In this document: positions 25,572 to 34,326 of the stretch, one piece after another
Position numbering within the stretch: position 1 is the first letter of the stretch
Layout: each line of letters begins with the position of its first letter
Assembly: GCA_026125285.1 (NCBI GenBank)
Contig: JAHCLO010000014.1
Coordinates: 91,384 to 155,383 of the forward strand
Origin: Verrucomicrobiia bacterium
Lineage (GTDB): Bacteria; Verrucomicrobiota; Verrucomicrobiia; Limisphaerales; JADLHS01
Reading direction: 5' to 3'
DNA length: 64,000 bases
The notes under the pieces: model-generated
Databases searched by the model: none
Told to the model about the DNA's origin: nothing
What the model saw: only the letters and a program-made list of their open reading frames with translations
Made by a program: the position numbers and the translations under genes

Positions 25572-27875
25572 TCAGCGCGGCTTCGCGATGAATCCGTGAT
25601 ACAGGCCCATGTAGTAGGGCAGGAGGAAAACGGTTCCACTGGCCAGTTGCCGCCCATCACCGCCGTAATCGAGCCGCCAGGGATCGGTATTCCAGTGGTT
25701 GAAATGGCGTTCCTCCACGGGCAGCACCTTGCCGTTGACGCGACTGGCGCGACGGGTGCGGTCGTCAGATGTAAAGTCCACCACCTGCTGGCGGCGCAGT
25801 GGTTGCAGGTCCAGGCGATGGCTGTTGTGATGCGCCCAGTTCGCGCGATCCAGTGGGAAGCCGCGAAGTGTGTCCATCGAATCCTCCAGCCAACCCGACC
25901 ACGGCTCCACCGGCGTTGGCCCAAAGGCGTCCGCGAAAGTCTGTCCCCGCCCGAACGCCGCGTAGGCGAAGTTGAAGAAAGGATTCATCTCCGGTTGTTC
26001 CAGCGCCCAGTAGGCGTAGAAGGCAAACCGCCAGCGTTCCAGCCAGTCCTTCGCCTTGGAGTAACGCAGCAGATTGTAGAAACACATGAAGGCCATCTCG
26101 TCGTCGGACTGGTTGCCGGAGCCGACGCCAAGCTGCATTTTGGGGTGCATGACGTTTGCCCCGTAACCGTGCTGCGCGATCAGGTCGCGCGCCGCCCGGC
26201 CATACTTGGCGTCGCCGGTGATGTGTTCGGCCACGGCCAGGTACGACAGGATGCTCAACGAATTCAAACCGCGCTCCACCATCCAATAGGGATCGTGGTT
26301 CAGGTAGCGGGGACCAAACACGCCCCAGCGCGTGGGCTTGCCATCGTGATCCACCAGCGTGAAATCGTGTGCAAGGAGATGATCCGCCAGATCGCGCACC
26401 ACTTCCCGCACGCGCTCCTTTTCGGCTTCGGTTTCTGCCACCAGATCGTAGTAGGCCGGATAGAAGAAGAAATGGCCGTCGAGCTCATCCGAACTGGTGT
26501 CGCTTTTCCAATACCACTTCCCGTCGGCACTCTTGGGCCAGCGCGGTTCATAGGCCTTCCACAACCGGTCATGTTGCTGCGCTTCCCGGTCGCGTTCGAT
26601 GCGGCCCGCGTTCGGGTCTGGCCAGTCCATGGGCCGGATGGTGCGCGCTACGTAACCTTTGGGCGGACTGTGCGGGCCGCCTTGCGTGACTTTCTGCAAG
26701 AAGCGCAACGCCTCGAACGCCTGCTGCGCACGCTTTTTGAACTCAGGTCGTTTCGTGGCGCCGTAGGCGAAACACTCGCCGGCGCCATACATGGCGGTCC
26801 ACAGGCCGTCATTGTCGCTGTCCGAGTAAATGATCTTGGTGCGATCACCGGGTGCGCCAAGGCCGACTTCCGAGAGATAGCCGAAGGGCGTGCGTTTGAT
26901 GTAACGCTCCACTTCGTCTTCGTAATGGGCGGCCTTCTCGGCCAGCGTCATATTCCGCCGCTCGTTCCGACCCAAACCCTTGTCCGTGGCAAACCAAACG
27001 GCACCGTCGGCCCCGATACCAATGGACCGAACCTCGTTGCCGGGCAGCCAGCGTGCGCCCTCGCGATAAGCCCAGTTTTGTCCATCGAACCGCACCGCCC
27101 CGCGTTTGGTCCCAAACCAGATTTCCGAGCCCGTGGCGGCGACACAGGTGAAATCCGCATACGGCAAACCTTCGTTGCCGGTGTAGAAGCTCCATTGCCT
27201 GCCCTGCCGGTGGATCACGCCCGCGGGCGTGGCGACCCACCAGTGGCCCCGATTGTCAATCGCCACCCCGCGCACGTCGCCGCCGGTCCAACCGCGAGAA
27301 ACCTCGTCCATGGCTCGAACGCGCGTCCATTCGCCGGATTCCGTCCGTCGCCAAAGACCGCGGGCGGTGGCGGCGACCACGAGATTGTTGGCCCCGATGG
27401 CAACCTGTCGCACGTCGAAGCCGGGCAGTTCCGCATTCACCTCCCCGGTTGCCGAAAGGAACAAGACGCCGTTGGTCGTAGCCACCCATGCGGCATCGCC
27501 CTGCCACTGAATTTGGCGTATGGCGGAAAGCGGCATCGGCAATACCCGCGCCACACCGCCCAATAAAATCCATCCCGCACCCTCAGCAACTCCGGGTGGG
27601 GGCGGCAGTGGTTCGAGCTTGGCTTCGCGGAATTCATACCAGCGGCGACCATCGGCCACGCGGAGACTTCCTTCCGGCGAAACATCGGTCAGCCAAAACC
27701 CGTTGGCCGCAGCCCCGGCTGGTAGTGGCCAGTGTCGGGCCACTTCCTGCCGGAATTCCTGGGGAGCAGGTTTCAACTCTGCCGCCAGCAACTGAGTTGA
27801 TAAGCTCAAGACCATTACGGCTGGCAGCAGCGAGAGAATCAGTTTCCCTCGAAGAAGTTGGCGCTGGTGAATCAT
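25572..27875 (-). CDS. Secreted protein: beta-propeller followed by (alpha/alpha) barrel-like domain
   Basis: 767 residues from the ATG at 27875, which gives a signal peptide (LILSLLPAVMVLSLSTQLLA). Residues about 90-330 contain repeats such as AIRQIQWQGDAAWVATTNGV, GVAIDNRGHWWVATPAGVIH and SIGIGADGAVWFATDKGLGR, typical of two-component-regulator-type propeller blades. The rest (TAMYGAGECFAYGATKRPEF, DGHFFFYPAYYDLVAETEAE, FFNFAYAAFGRG) looks like a helical toroid as in glycosidases and polysaccharide lyases. No sensor kinase domain is present, so the propeller is used outside its usual signalling context. A role in glycan recognition and breakdown is inference. Confidence 0.7.
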   Translation of the reverse strand: MIHQRQLLRGKLILSLLPAVMVLSLSTQLLAAELKPAPQEFRQEVARHWPLPAGAAANGFWLTDVSPEGSLRVADGRRWYEFREAKLEPLPPPPGVAEGAGWILLGGVARVLPMPLSAIRQIQWQGDAAWVATTNGVLFLSATGEVNAELPGFDVRQVAIGANNLVVAATARGLWRRTESGEWTRVRAMDEVSRGWTGGDVRGVAIDNRGHWWVATPAGVIHRQGRQWSFYTGNEGLPYADFTCVAATGSEIWFGTKRGAVRFDGQNWAYREGARWLPGNEVRSIGIGADGAVWFATDKGLGRNERRNMTLAEKAAHYEDEVERYIKRTPFGYLSEVGLGAPGDRTKIIYSDSDNDGLWTAMYGAGECFAYGATKRPEFKKRAQQAFEALRFLQKVTQGGPHSPPKGYVARTIRPMDWPDPNAGRIERDREAQQHDRLWKAYEPRWPKSADGKWYWKSDTSSDELDGHFFFYPAYYDLVAETEAEKERVREVVRDLADHLLAHDFTLVDHDGKPTRWGVFGPRYLNHDPYWMVERGLNSLSILSYLAVAEHITGDAKYGRAARDLIAQHGYGANVMHPKMQLGVGSGNQSDDEMAFMCFYNLLRYSKAKDWLERWRFAFYAYWALEQPEMNPFFNFAYAAFGRGQTFADAFGPTPVEPWSGWLEDSMDTLRGFPLDRANWAHHNSHRLDLQPLRRQQVVDFTSDDRTRRASRVNGKVLPVEERHFNHWNTDPWRLDYGGDGRQLASGTVFLLPYYMGLYHGFIAKPR

Positions 27876-27939
27876 GGCTGGATTATTCGCGGCAGGAAGG
27901 CCGGGAAGCAATCTCATTCCGCCTGCTGCTAGCACTAAC

Positions 27940-28070
27940 CCGGATATTTCACACCGCTTCGTCGGAGCGCCGGTTTGCAACCGGCTTTTCGCGGGTCGAA
28001 CGCCCGAAGCCGGTTGCAAACCGGCGCTCCACTCCGTCGCTGTTTCGTGCTCAGTGTGAAATGTCCGGGC
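27940..28070. repeat. Family F palindrome
   Basis: Inner perfect 22-base inverted repeat (27964-27985 and 28009-28030; core GGAGCGCCGGTTTGCAACCG) inside outer, slightly imperfect arms (CCCGGATATTTCACAC at 27940-27955, GTGTGAAATGTCCGGG at 28054-28069). Lies upstream of the propeller gene. Confidence 0.8.
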
Positions 28071-28106
28071 TAAGACTCAGAAGTTTGGAAACAGGTGGTT
28101 GGGGTC

Positions 28107-28185
28107 GGTAGGGCGCGTCACTCCGTGCGCGCCGCAGTCCACCGCCCGGTTGCTGAACGGCGCGCACGGAGTGACGCGCCCTACC
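28107..28185. repeat. Family B palindrome, intergenic copy
   Basis: Arms at 28107-28134 and 28158-28185 match the 28-base arms seen inside mqnE. Together with the family F element it fills the 401-base gap between the propeller gene and the GH5 gene; nothing else is seen there. Confidence 0.85.
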
Positions 28186-28276
28186 AGGTTGCGCAATTTG
28201 TTTGTCGCAGTTAGTGAGATTGTCGTCAGCCCAAATCTGTTCGTGTGCCGGGGCAACAGTGCGTCAGCGCCCCGGC

Positions 28277-29875
28277 CTAACGCCCCGGCTTTTCTCTATT
28301 CCTGGCGAACCATGCTCGGAGCAATTGCTCGCGGTCCGTTGGCGTAACGCTGCGCTTCCGGTCCTTTTGATCCGGGCCGTGCTCGACGCTCCAACCGTCC
28401 CATTCGCGAAAGGCATGGTAGGCCCAATCCCAACCGTTCGCCTCAAACAACTCGATGCAATCGCGGAGATAACGCCACGCGCTGTCCTCGGGCGCCCAGC
28501 GAATGGCACTGAATTCCCCGATGTAAACATGCACCCCATGGTCGCGTTGAAACTCCACCACCGGCGACAACGCCCGCCGCAGGCGTTCCCGATCCCATAA
28601 TTGTCCCGCCACCATGCCCGGATAACGCACGCCCGCGGGGTTTCCGTGGATGCCCTGATGCGTGAATTGATGCGGCACGTAAACATGAACGCTATAGACC
28701 ACCCCGGGAACGGGAATGGGTTCGAGATTCTCAATGGCATCCGGTCCGCCCCACGGGGCCGGTTCAATGATGATGGCGTGATTGGGATCGTTTCTGCGCA
28801 CCACGCGAGCCGTCGCCGTCGCCAACGCCTGCCAATCCATCAACCCGTCAGGCACGTTGCCTTCCACCGGTTCGTTTACCAGGTCATAACCCCACACCGT
28901 CTGATTCCCACGATAACGGCGCGAAATTCTGTCCCACCATTCAATGAATTTAGCCTGACAGGCGGGATCGCTGAAAATGCGGCAGGTGCTGTCGGCGGCC
29001 CGACCCCCCGGTGGCGTGTGCAAATCTATCAATACCTTGAGCCCGACTTGCTCGCACACGGGGAGCAAATCATCCAGACGCTTCAACTCGCCCTCCAGCC
29101 ACGCGTCATAGGCGGGCAGGTCCGCCTTGTCCGCCGGACTGGCGGGGAAGCCGCCCCAAATGAGTTGCCAGCGAACATGATTCGCCCCCCAGCCTTCCCC
29201 GAACTCGCGCAGGTCCTCCGCGGAAACCTGCCCGATCATCGCGCCGCGCAAGCGCGGCAAATCGTGCCCCTTGAAAGGCGGCCCAACGGGGAGGGCGGCG
29301 GGTCTTGCGCGCGGCGGATTCAGCACCGTGATCTGCACCTCATCGAACCACACCTGGCCATGCACGGCTTCCAGCCCCAGGACCAACTCCGCGACCGTGG
29401 CGTCGCGCGGCACGCGCGCGGTGAACTGGAGATTCGTCCAAACAAATGTGCCGATCCCGACGGATGCTTGCGGCCACTGATCGCCCTGCGGGCCGCTTGC
29501 GTGCAGCATGAATTTGACCCCGTTCCAAGGCCGGGGTGGCGGCGTGACTCCGGCGGCTTTGATCCGGGCGGAGAATTTCAACCGGGCCCCACGGATGGAT
29601 TCCAAAGGCAGCTTCAACCGGGCGAGGACGTTGCTGTTTCCGCCGGTCGGGGCTTCGATAAACAGAACCCCCGGCTGATTGTCCGTTCGTGAGATTCGCA
29701 CGTGTTGCGAATTGGAGATTTGCCACGCGCGAAGAGATTCATCGCTGGCGAAGTCGCTTTGGAAGATGCGGTCACCCGCCTGGTTGGCTGCGACGGCGGC
29801 GGACAAACTCAACCCCGCGGCTACGAGCAGGCAGAACCAGCCTCGACCATTCGGGTGCGGGCGAGAGTTTTTCAT
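28277..29875 (-). CDS. GH5-like secreted glycosidase (cellulase family A)
   Basis: 532 residues with signal peptide (GWFCLLVAAGLSLSAAVAAN). Residues about 35-185 are a carbohydrate-binding-like beta sandwich (VLARLKLPLESIRGARLKFS). The barrel follows with clear GH5 marks: HVRWQLIW, LIDLHTPPGG, VWGYDLVNEPVEG (acid/base Glu335), VYSVHVYVPHQF and VHVYIGEFSAIRW (nucleophile Glu454). It likely hydrolyses a beta-linked glycan. The ATG at 29875 was chosen for the signal peptide; the frame opens further upstream to 29959. The prenyltransferase gene ends 19 bases upstream. Confidence 0.88.
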   Translation of the reverse strand: MKNSRPHPNGRGWFCLLVAAGLSLSAAVAANQAGDRIFQSDFASDESLRAWQISNSQHVRISRTDNQPGVLFIEAPTGGNSNVLARLKLPLESIRGARLKFSARIKAAGVTPPPRPWNGVKFMLHASGPQGDQWPQASVGIGTFVWTNLQFTARVPRDATVAELVLGLEAVHGQVWFDEVQITVLNPPRARPAALPVGPPFKGHDLPRLRGAMIGQVSAEDLREFGEGWGANHVRWQLIWGGFPASPADKADLPAYDAWLEGELKRLDDLLPVCEQVGLKVLIDLHTPPGGRAADSTCRIFSDPACQAKFIEWWDRISRRYRGNQTVWGYDLVNEPVEGNVPDGLMDWQALATATARVVRRNDPNHAIIIEPAPWGGPDAIENLEPIPVPGVVYSVHVYVPHQFTHQGIHGNPAGVRYPGMVAGQLWDRERLRRALSPVVEFQRDHGVHVYIGEFSAIRWAPEDSAWRYLRDCIELFEANGWDWAYHAFREWDGWSVEHGPDQKDRKRSVTPTDREQLLRAWFARNREKPGR

Positions 29876-29894
29876 AGTGATCTCATTCGCGTGG

Positions 29895-30791
29895 TCAGCG
29901 GATGCGGAATCCGCCCTCGAACACCACTTCGGCGAGTGTGACCACCAAGAACACCGCACTGACGACCGCGTTCAGGCGGAAGAACGCGTGGTTGATCCAG
30001 TTGAGACTTCGCCGTCGCGCGATCCAGTGTTCGAGCACCAGGCAGACCAGGATAATCACCCAGCCGGCCAGGAACGCGATGCGAAAACCACAAAGCAGGC
30101 CGAACAGCGCCAACAAACCGCACATGAACATGTGCGCCAGAAACGCCGCCAGCAACGCGTTCTTCGGTCCCCACGCCACGACCAGGGAATGTAGTCCCCG
30201 CGATCTGTCGAATTCGTAATCCTGCAACGCGTAAATGATGTCAAAGCCCACCAGCCACAACACAACGGCCGCGGCCAGCACCCCCATTTGCGCGATTTCC
30301 AGCGGGCTGACATTCGCGCCTTTCACCGCCAGCCACGCGCCGATGGGCGCCAAGGCCAGGGCGACACCCAGGAAAACATGCGTGTAATCCGTGAACCGCT
30401 TGGTCAGTGAATAAAAACACACCACGAACAAGGCGATGGGCGAGAGGACAAAACACAACAGATTGATGAACCAGCTTGCCGCCACCAAGCCGGCGGCGCT
30501 AACGCCCCAGAGCATCCACGCCCCGATCAGGGAAACCTCCCCGGCCGGCAAGTGACGCTTGGCGGTGCGGGGATTCTCCGCGTCGAACTTGCGATCCATG
30601 ATGCGATTGAACGCCATCGCACAAGTCCGGGCGCACACCATGGCCACCAGAATTAGGGCGAAGACTCGCCAACCCGGCCAACCGCGATTCTCACGCGCGG
30701 CCACGGCCATCGCCGCCAGCGCAAACGGCAGCGCAAACACCGTGTGTGAGAATCGCACGAACGAGAGCCATTTCTTAATCGCCAAGAGCAT
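29895..30791 (-). CDS. mqnP: UbiA-family polyprenyltransferase, probably menaquinone pathway (MqnP-like)
   Basis: 298 residues with about eight membrane helices and both aspartate-rich motifs: NRIMDRKFDAENPRTAKRH (62-70 core) and DYEFDRSRGLHS (191-195 core), which bind prenyl diphosphate through magnesium. It attaches a polyprenyl chain to an aromatic acid. UbiA, MenA and MqnP share these motifs; the futalosine-pathway role is inferred because mqnE lies 6 kb away and no ubiquinone gene is present. The symbol is therefore tentative, the family is secure. Confidence 0.85.
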   Translation of the reverse strand: MLLAIKKWLSFVRFSHTVFALPFALAAMAVAARENRGWPGWRVFALILVAMVCARTCAMAFNRIMDRKFDAENPRTAKRHLPAGEVSLIGAWMLWGVSAAGLVAASWFINLLCFVLSPIALFVVCFYSLTKRFTDYTHVFLGVALALAPIGAWLAVKGANVSPLEIAQMGVLAAAVVLWLVGFDIIYALQDYEFDRSRGLHSLVVAWGPKNALLAAFLAHMFMCGLLALFGLLCGFRIAFLAGWVIILVCLVLEHWIARRRSLNWINHAFFRLNAVVSAVFLVVTLAEVVFEGGFRIR

Positions 30792-31735
30792 TCCTTAAGG
30801 CAAAGTCGCGACGCCGCAACGACGCGGTTGTGAACCGAAAACACGATTACGCCCTGGCGCCACGGCGGGGCCATCGCTCAACGCCATGCACTGCCGCCAA
30901 CACGCTTCAGAAACCGATTCAACCCTTGCGGCGCCCTGACCCCTCGCGGCTGCCGCCGCCAGCGTTCCGGGGTTCCGAGCGCGGACTTTGGCTCGGAGCA
31001 TTCTCGCCCAGGGGGACACAACTCTTGGGTTTTGCACAACGTAAAATGCGTGGATCACGCGCCCACATTCCGACGCAGCGTAGCGGCAAGCAGCCCTTCC
31101 CGACAACTCAGAAAACATCCCGCTTGCGGGTGCGCCGTCTCGCGGATTTCCCACAGCCGCCAGTATGCGGCGCTCTTCCGAGACGCCGCTACGGTTCAGG
31201 TCCCCGCGGCGCGTCTGCCGTTGGACGTAGAAGCTCTCCATCACGCTTCCGGTAGGCCGCGTTGCTTCGTGCGCGCCGGGGAATGTTGGAGCCGGCGACG
31301 GCGCGCACGGAGTGACGCGCCCTACCACTGCGGATTCACGAGCCCAACATGCGTCCACAGTCGGAGACCGCGACTCTCCCTGAACCTCAACGTGCTGCCG
31401 TGCGTCCCGCCGGCACATCTAACTGACTCCAAAGGAATCTGCTCTGCCGGCCAGCGGCGCGGCGGCACGTTGTTCGCGGGTCTGAAGGCCCGTCCAATCT
31501 TGGAAGTCGCAGTTCCCCAAAGCAGCCGGGGGCCTGCCGGTTGCCCAGCCAGCGCGATTCAGCATCGGAGATTCTCTGCTGCACGGAATGGCTCCAAGGC
31601 GGCCGGGAATTCGCCAGACGAAAAAATCCAAGAAAATGCTTGCAAAATTCCGGCAAACCGGCAAGGTAAAGGCGCTTAGGTGAATTCAGTTGGACGAAGT
31701 TGGAAGGTTATCAGAAGATTCCGAGATCAAGCTAT
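30792..31735. repeat. Gene-free region rich in nested palindromic repeats
   Basis: No convincing gene in 940 bases. It includes a family B copy (arms 31251-31278 and 31299-31326), a family E copy (about 31391-31473, ends CGTGCTGCCGTGCG and GGCGGCACGT), and other GC-rich inverted segments around 30950-31200. The last 100 bases lead into the first PEP-CTERM gene and contain TTGCAAAATTCC, which resembles TTGCAGAATTTCC upstream of the second PEP-CTERM gene. Confidence 0.6.
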
Positions 31736-32449
31736 ATGAACATGAACAAGTCCAAAATCGTGAAAACAACGGTGGCAGCTCTTACCGCCTCCGCTTTCCT
31801 CTGTGCCGGTTTCCAGTCGGCGAATGCTGCTGTGTTGGCGAATTACACTTTCAATGCAAGCAACGGCACTTCTTCGGATACCGATCCGAACTCAGTCGCT
31901 GGCACGTTTGCTGGTACTGGGCTTACGGTTAGCTACAACGATCCAAATTTCGCAACTGGTGATACGGTCGCCATACGCGCCCACACTCAGAGTATGGCCA
32001 CAAGTGATGGCACGGATTACTGGAGTTTTACTATCACCCCTACGGCAGGGAATCGTTTGATGCTCAGTGGTACCGCGGCGCTGACGTTTCAGTATGCGCG
32101 CAGTAGTACATTTACAACCTGGACTTACAGTTGGGCCGTGCGTTCCAGTCTTGACGGCTACACCGGAACCTTGGCGAGCGGTTCTGTGACGACTCCAACC
32201 CAAACTTGGCTGCCGGCGAGCGTTGATCTTTCGTCTGCCTTTGATTTTCAAGATAGTGCCGTCACGTTCCGCATCTATGTGTGGGATGGTGGGGATAATT
32301 CAACTTTTCGCTTCGGCTACATTGACAACGTTGTATTGAACGGCACGGTCGTACCGGTTCCCGAACCTGTGAACGTGGCTCTTGGCGTATTTGGCCTCTG
32401 TGCGGTGGGCTTTGCGGCCGGACGTCGGTACCTGCGCAAGCGCGCCTGA
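31736..32449 (+). CDS. PEP-CTERM sorted secreted protein 1
   Basis: 237 residues from the ATG at 31736 (a second ATG is 6 bases on). Signal peptide VKTTVAALTASAFLCAGFQS is followed by a beta-rich body (AVLANYTFNASNGTSSD, TFRFGYIDNVVLNGT) and a sorting signal VPVPEPVNVALGVFGLCAV then GRRYLRKRA: PEP motif, hydrophobic span, basic tail. Here PEP is followed by VN rather than the commoner S-rich form. The exosortase at 61986 is the likely processing enzyme. A rho-independent terminator follows 25 bases after the stop. Confidence 0.88.
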   Translation: MNMNKSKIVKTTVAALTASAFLCAGFQSANAAVLANYTFNASNGTSSDTDPNSVAGTFAGTGLTVSYNDPNFATGDTVAIRAHTQSMATSDGTDYWSFTITPTAGNRLMLSGTAALTFQYARSSTFTTWTYSWAVRSSLDGYTGTLASGSVTTPTQTWLPASVDLSSAFDFQDSAVTFRIYVWDGGDNSTFRFGYIDNVVLNGTVVPVPEPVNVALGVFGLCAVGFAAGRRYLRKRA

Positions 32450-32473
32450 GTTCGTAAAACAGTTTTTTCCATT

Positions 32474-32502
32474 ACAGCCACTGGTTCGCCAGTGGCTGTT
32501 TT
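32474..32502 (+). terminator. Rho-independent terminator after PEP-CTERM gene 1
   Basis: Perfect 11-base stem ACAGCCACTGG/CCAGTGGCTGT with a TTCG loop (32474-32499), followed by TTTATTTT. Confidence 0.9.
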
Positions 32503-32519
32503 ATTTTCAACGTTGCTTC

Positions 32520-33075
32520 CGCCGCCGCACTCCAGACGCTTCGCGCCGTCCGGCACCGCCCGCACCTCGCGAAGCGTCTGGACTGCGGTGCCTTCAGCAC
32601 CGCTTTCCGACCGCGCAACACATGATGCGGCCACCAGCCCCTCCTCCCCGCGCCAGCCCCAGAGCGGCGGTAAACACGCACGCACTCCAAACGCTTCGCG
32701 CCGCACGGTGACGCCCGGACTTCGCGAAGCGTCTGGACTGCGGTGTCTTCAGCACCGCTTTCCGACCGCGCAACCCTGCCTCGGCCACCAACCCCTCGTC
32801 CCCGCGCCATCCAAAAAGCGGCGGTAAACGCGCACGCACTCCAGACGCTTCGCGCCGCACGGTGACGCCCGGACTTCGCGAAGCGTCTGGAGTGCGGTGC
32901 CTTCAGCACCGCTTTCCGACCGCGCAACACTGCCTCGGCCACCAGCCCCTCCTCCCCGCGCCATCCAAAAAGCGGCGGTAAACACGCACGCACTCCAGAC
33001 GCTTCGCGTGGCACGGCACCGCTCGAACCTCGCGCCAGCGTCTGGAGTGCGGTGGCTTCAGCACCGCTTTCCTCG
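32520..33075. repeat. REP-like array (family C), four units
   Basis: Four hairpin units spaced about 152-155 bases: 32527-32586, 32682-32741, 32835-32894, 32990-33050. Each has GCACTCCAGACGCTTCGCG paired with CGCGAAGCGTCTGGAGTGC around a short variable centre. Between units lies a conserved spacer ending AGCGGCGGTAAACACGCACG and starting GGTGTCTTCAGCACCGCTTT. The regular spacing and palindromes fit REP/BIME arrays, not CRISPR. Confidence 0.9.
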
Positions 33076-33259
33076 TACTACCTGGAAACCGAAGCGCAAC
33101 AGGCAGAGACCTGCTGCGTCGTGGCAGCTCTCACGTAAGACATCACCGAGAAATAAATTGCAGAATTTCCACAACGCGGCATAGTAAATCCAAGTTGATG
33201 GATTCAACCGGATAAGTGTGATCAGGTGTCGGAACATTCCACTAAACAACTTTTTAGAT

Positions 33260-33946
33260 ATGAACAGATTCAAGATTATGAAGAAGTCCGTGGTGGGCCT
33301 CGCGGTCGCCGTGTTCATCGGTGCTGGCTACCCCCAAGCCAGGGCCGCCGTGCTGGTCCAGTATGATTTCACCGGCAATTCGGATGTCGCTTCGACGGTG
33401 CATGCCAACACTACGGCCACCGATTTTTTTGCGGGGCCCGGCATTACGGTCGGCTTCAGCGCCAATGGAAATCCGGCCCCAAGCCGAAGTGTGGATGCTT
33501 CCACCACGGGCGCAACGCAAGACGATAACGACGGTTTCGGGTTTACACTCACCGCCGACTCCGGCTTCCTCTTGAATCTTAACACCTTCACGCTGACCTT
33601 CGACGCTTTGAACGTTGACAGCAGTGTCGGCAATCAAACGGCCAACTGGGCGGTGCGCACCAGCGTCCTGGGTTTCGCCGTAAATATTGGCACGGGAACG
33701 TTTGATGAAAACGGCACTGCCGTCTCAATGACATTCACCGGTGCGGAGTATGATGGTTTAACCTCCATAGAGGTCCGCCTGTACATGTGGGATCCGAATG
33801 GTTCCCAGGAAATGCTCTTCGACAATGTTACGCTCAATGGCGCGGTGTCCGTGATTCCTGAACCGGTGAACGTGGCTCTTGGCGTATTTGGCCTCTGTGC
33901 GGTGGGCTTTGCGGTCGGACGCCGGTACCTGCGCAAGCGCGTCTGA
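33260..33946 (+). CDS. PEP-CTERM sorted secreted protein 2
   Basis: 228 residues, related to protein 1 by order of features: signal peptide (KKSVVGLAVAVFIGAGYPQA), body beginning AVLVQYDFTGNSDVAS, DNVTLNGAVSVIPEPVN and the same hydrophobic tail ending GRRYLRKRV. The last 87 bases differ from gene 1 at only about four positions, while the bodies are only distantly alike. Upstream of the start, ATTGCAGAATTTCC resembles a stretch ahead of gene 1. Extracellular role unknown. Confidence 0.87.
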   Translation: MNRFKIMKKSVVGLAVAVFIGAGYPQARAAVLVQYDFTGNSDVASTVHANTTATDFFAGPGITVGFSANGNPAPSRSVDASTTGATQDDNDGFGFTLTADSGFLLNLNTFTLTFDALNVDSSVGNQTANWAVRTSVLGFAVNIGTGTFDENGTAVSMTFTGAEYDGLTSIEVRLYMWDPNGSQEMLFDNVTLNGAVSVIPEPVNVALGVFGLCAVGFAVGRRYLRKRV

Positions 33947-33970
33947 GTTTCGGCAACGGTTTTTCCGATG

Positions 33971-33999
33971 ACAGCCACTGGTTCGTTCGTGGCTGTTTT
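33971..33999 (+). terminator. Rho-independent terminator after PEP-CTERM gene 2
   Basis: Stem ACAGCCAC (33971-33978) with GTGGCTGT (33989-33996), then TTTTG. It is clearly related to the terminator of gene 1 but has lost three base pairs at the loop side. Confidence 0.85.
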
Positions 34000-34022
34000 G
34001 TTTTCGGCGCTCCCTCCACTCC

Positions 34023-34270
34023 GCCGCACTCCAAACGCTTCGCGCGGCACGGTGAGGCTCGGACCTCGCGAAGCGTCTGGACTGCGGTGTCTTCAGCACC
34101 GCTTTCCGACCGCGCAACACATGCTGCGGCCACCAGCCCCTCGTCCCCGCGCCAGCCAAAAAGCGGCGGTAAACACGCACGCACTCCAAACGCTTCGCGC
34201 CGCACTATGACGCCCGGACTTCGCGAGGCGTCTGGACTGCGGTGACTTCAGCACCGCTTTCCGACCGCGT
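34023..34270. repeat. REP-like array (family C), two units, upstream of the RAYT gene
   Basis: Two palindromic units (about 34025-34085 and 34180-34240) with the same arms and spacer as the array at 32520-33075 and in the same orientation. It ends about 57 bases before the RAYT start codon. Confidence 0.88.
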
Positions 34271-34326
34271 GAAACACCCCCGTAATTTGACTTCCCACCC
34301 GGAGAGCATTTCGGCAGTTTCCGCCC

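Noticed and set aside
25596..27566. A 656-codon plus-strand frame opposite the propeller gene
   Set aside because: The minus-strand gene has signal peptide, repeats and domain structure; the plus frame has none.
32472..33014. A 180-codon minus-strand frame across the REP array
   Set aside because: Its protein is a repeated translation of the REP unit (REAFGVRA/RGRKAVLK-type repeats) in several frames, so it follows the DNA repeat rather than coding.
32520..33075. Possible CRISPR array because of regularly spaced repeats
   Set aside because: Units are about 60-base palindromes with about 95-base conserved spacers; CRISPR spacers would be 25-45 bases and unique. No cas gene is present.
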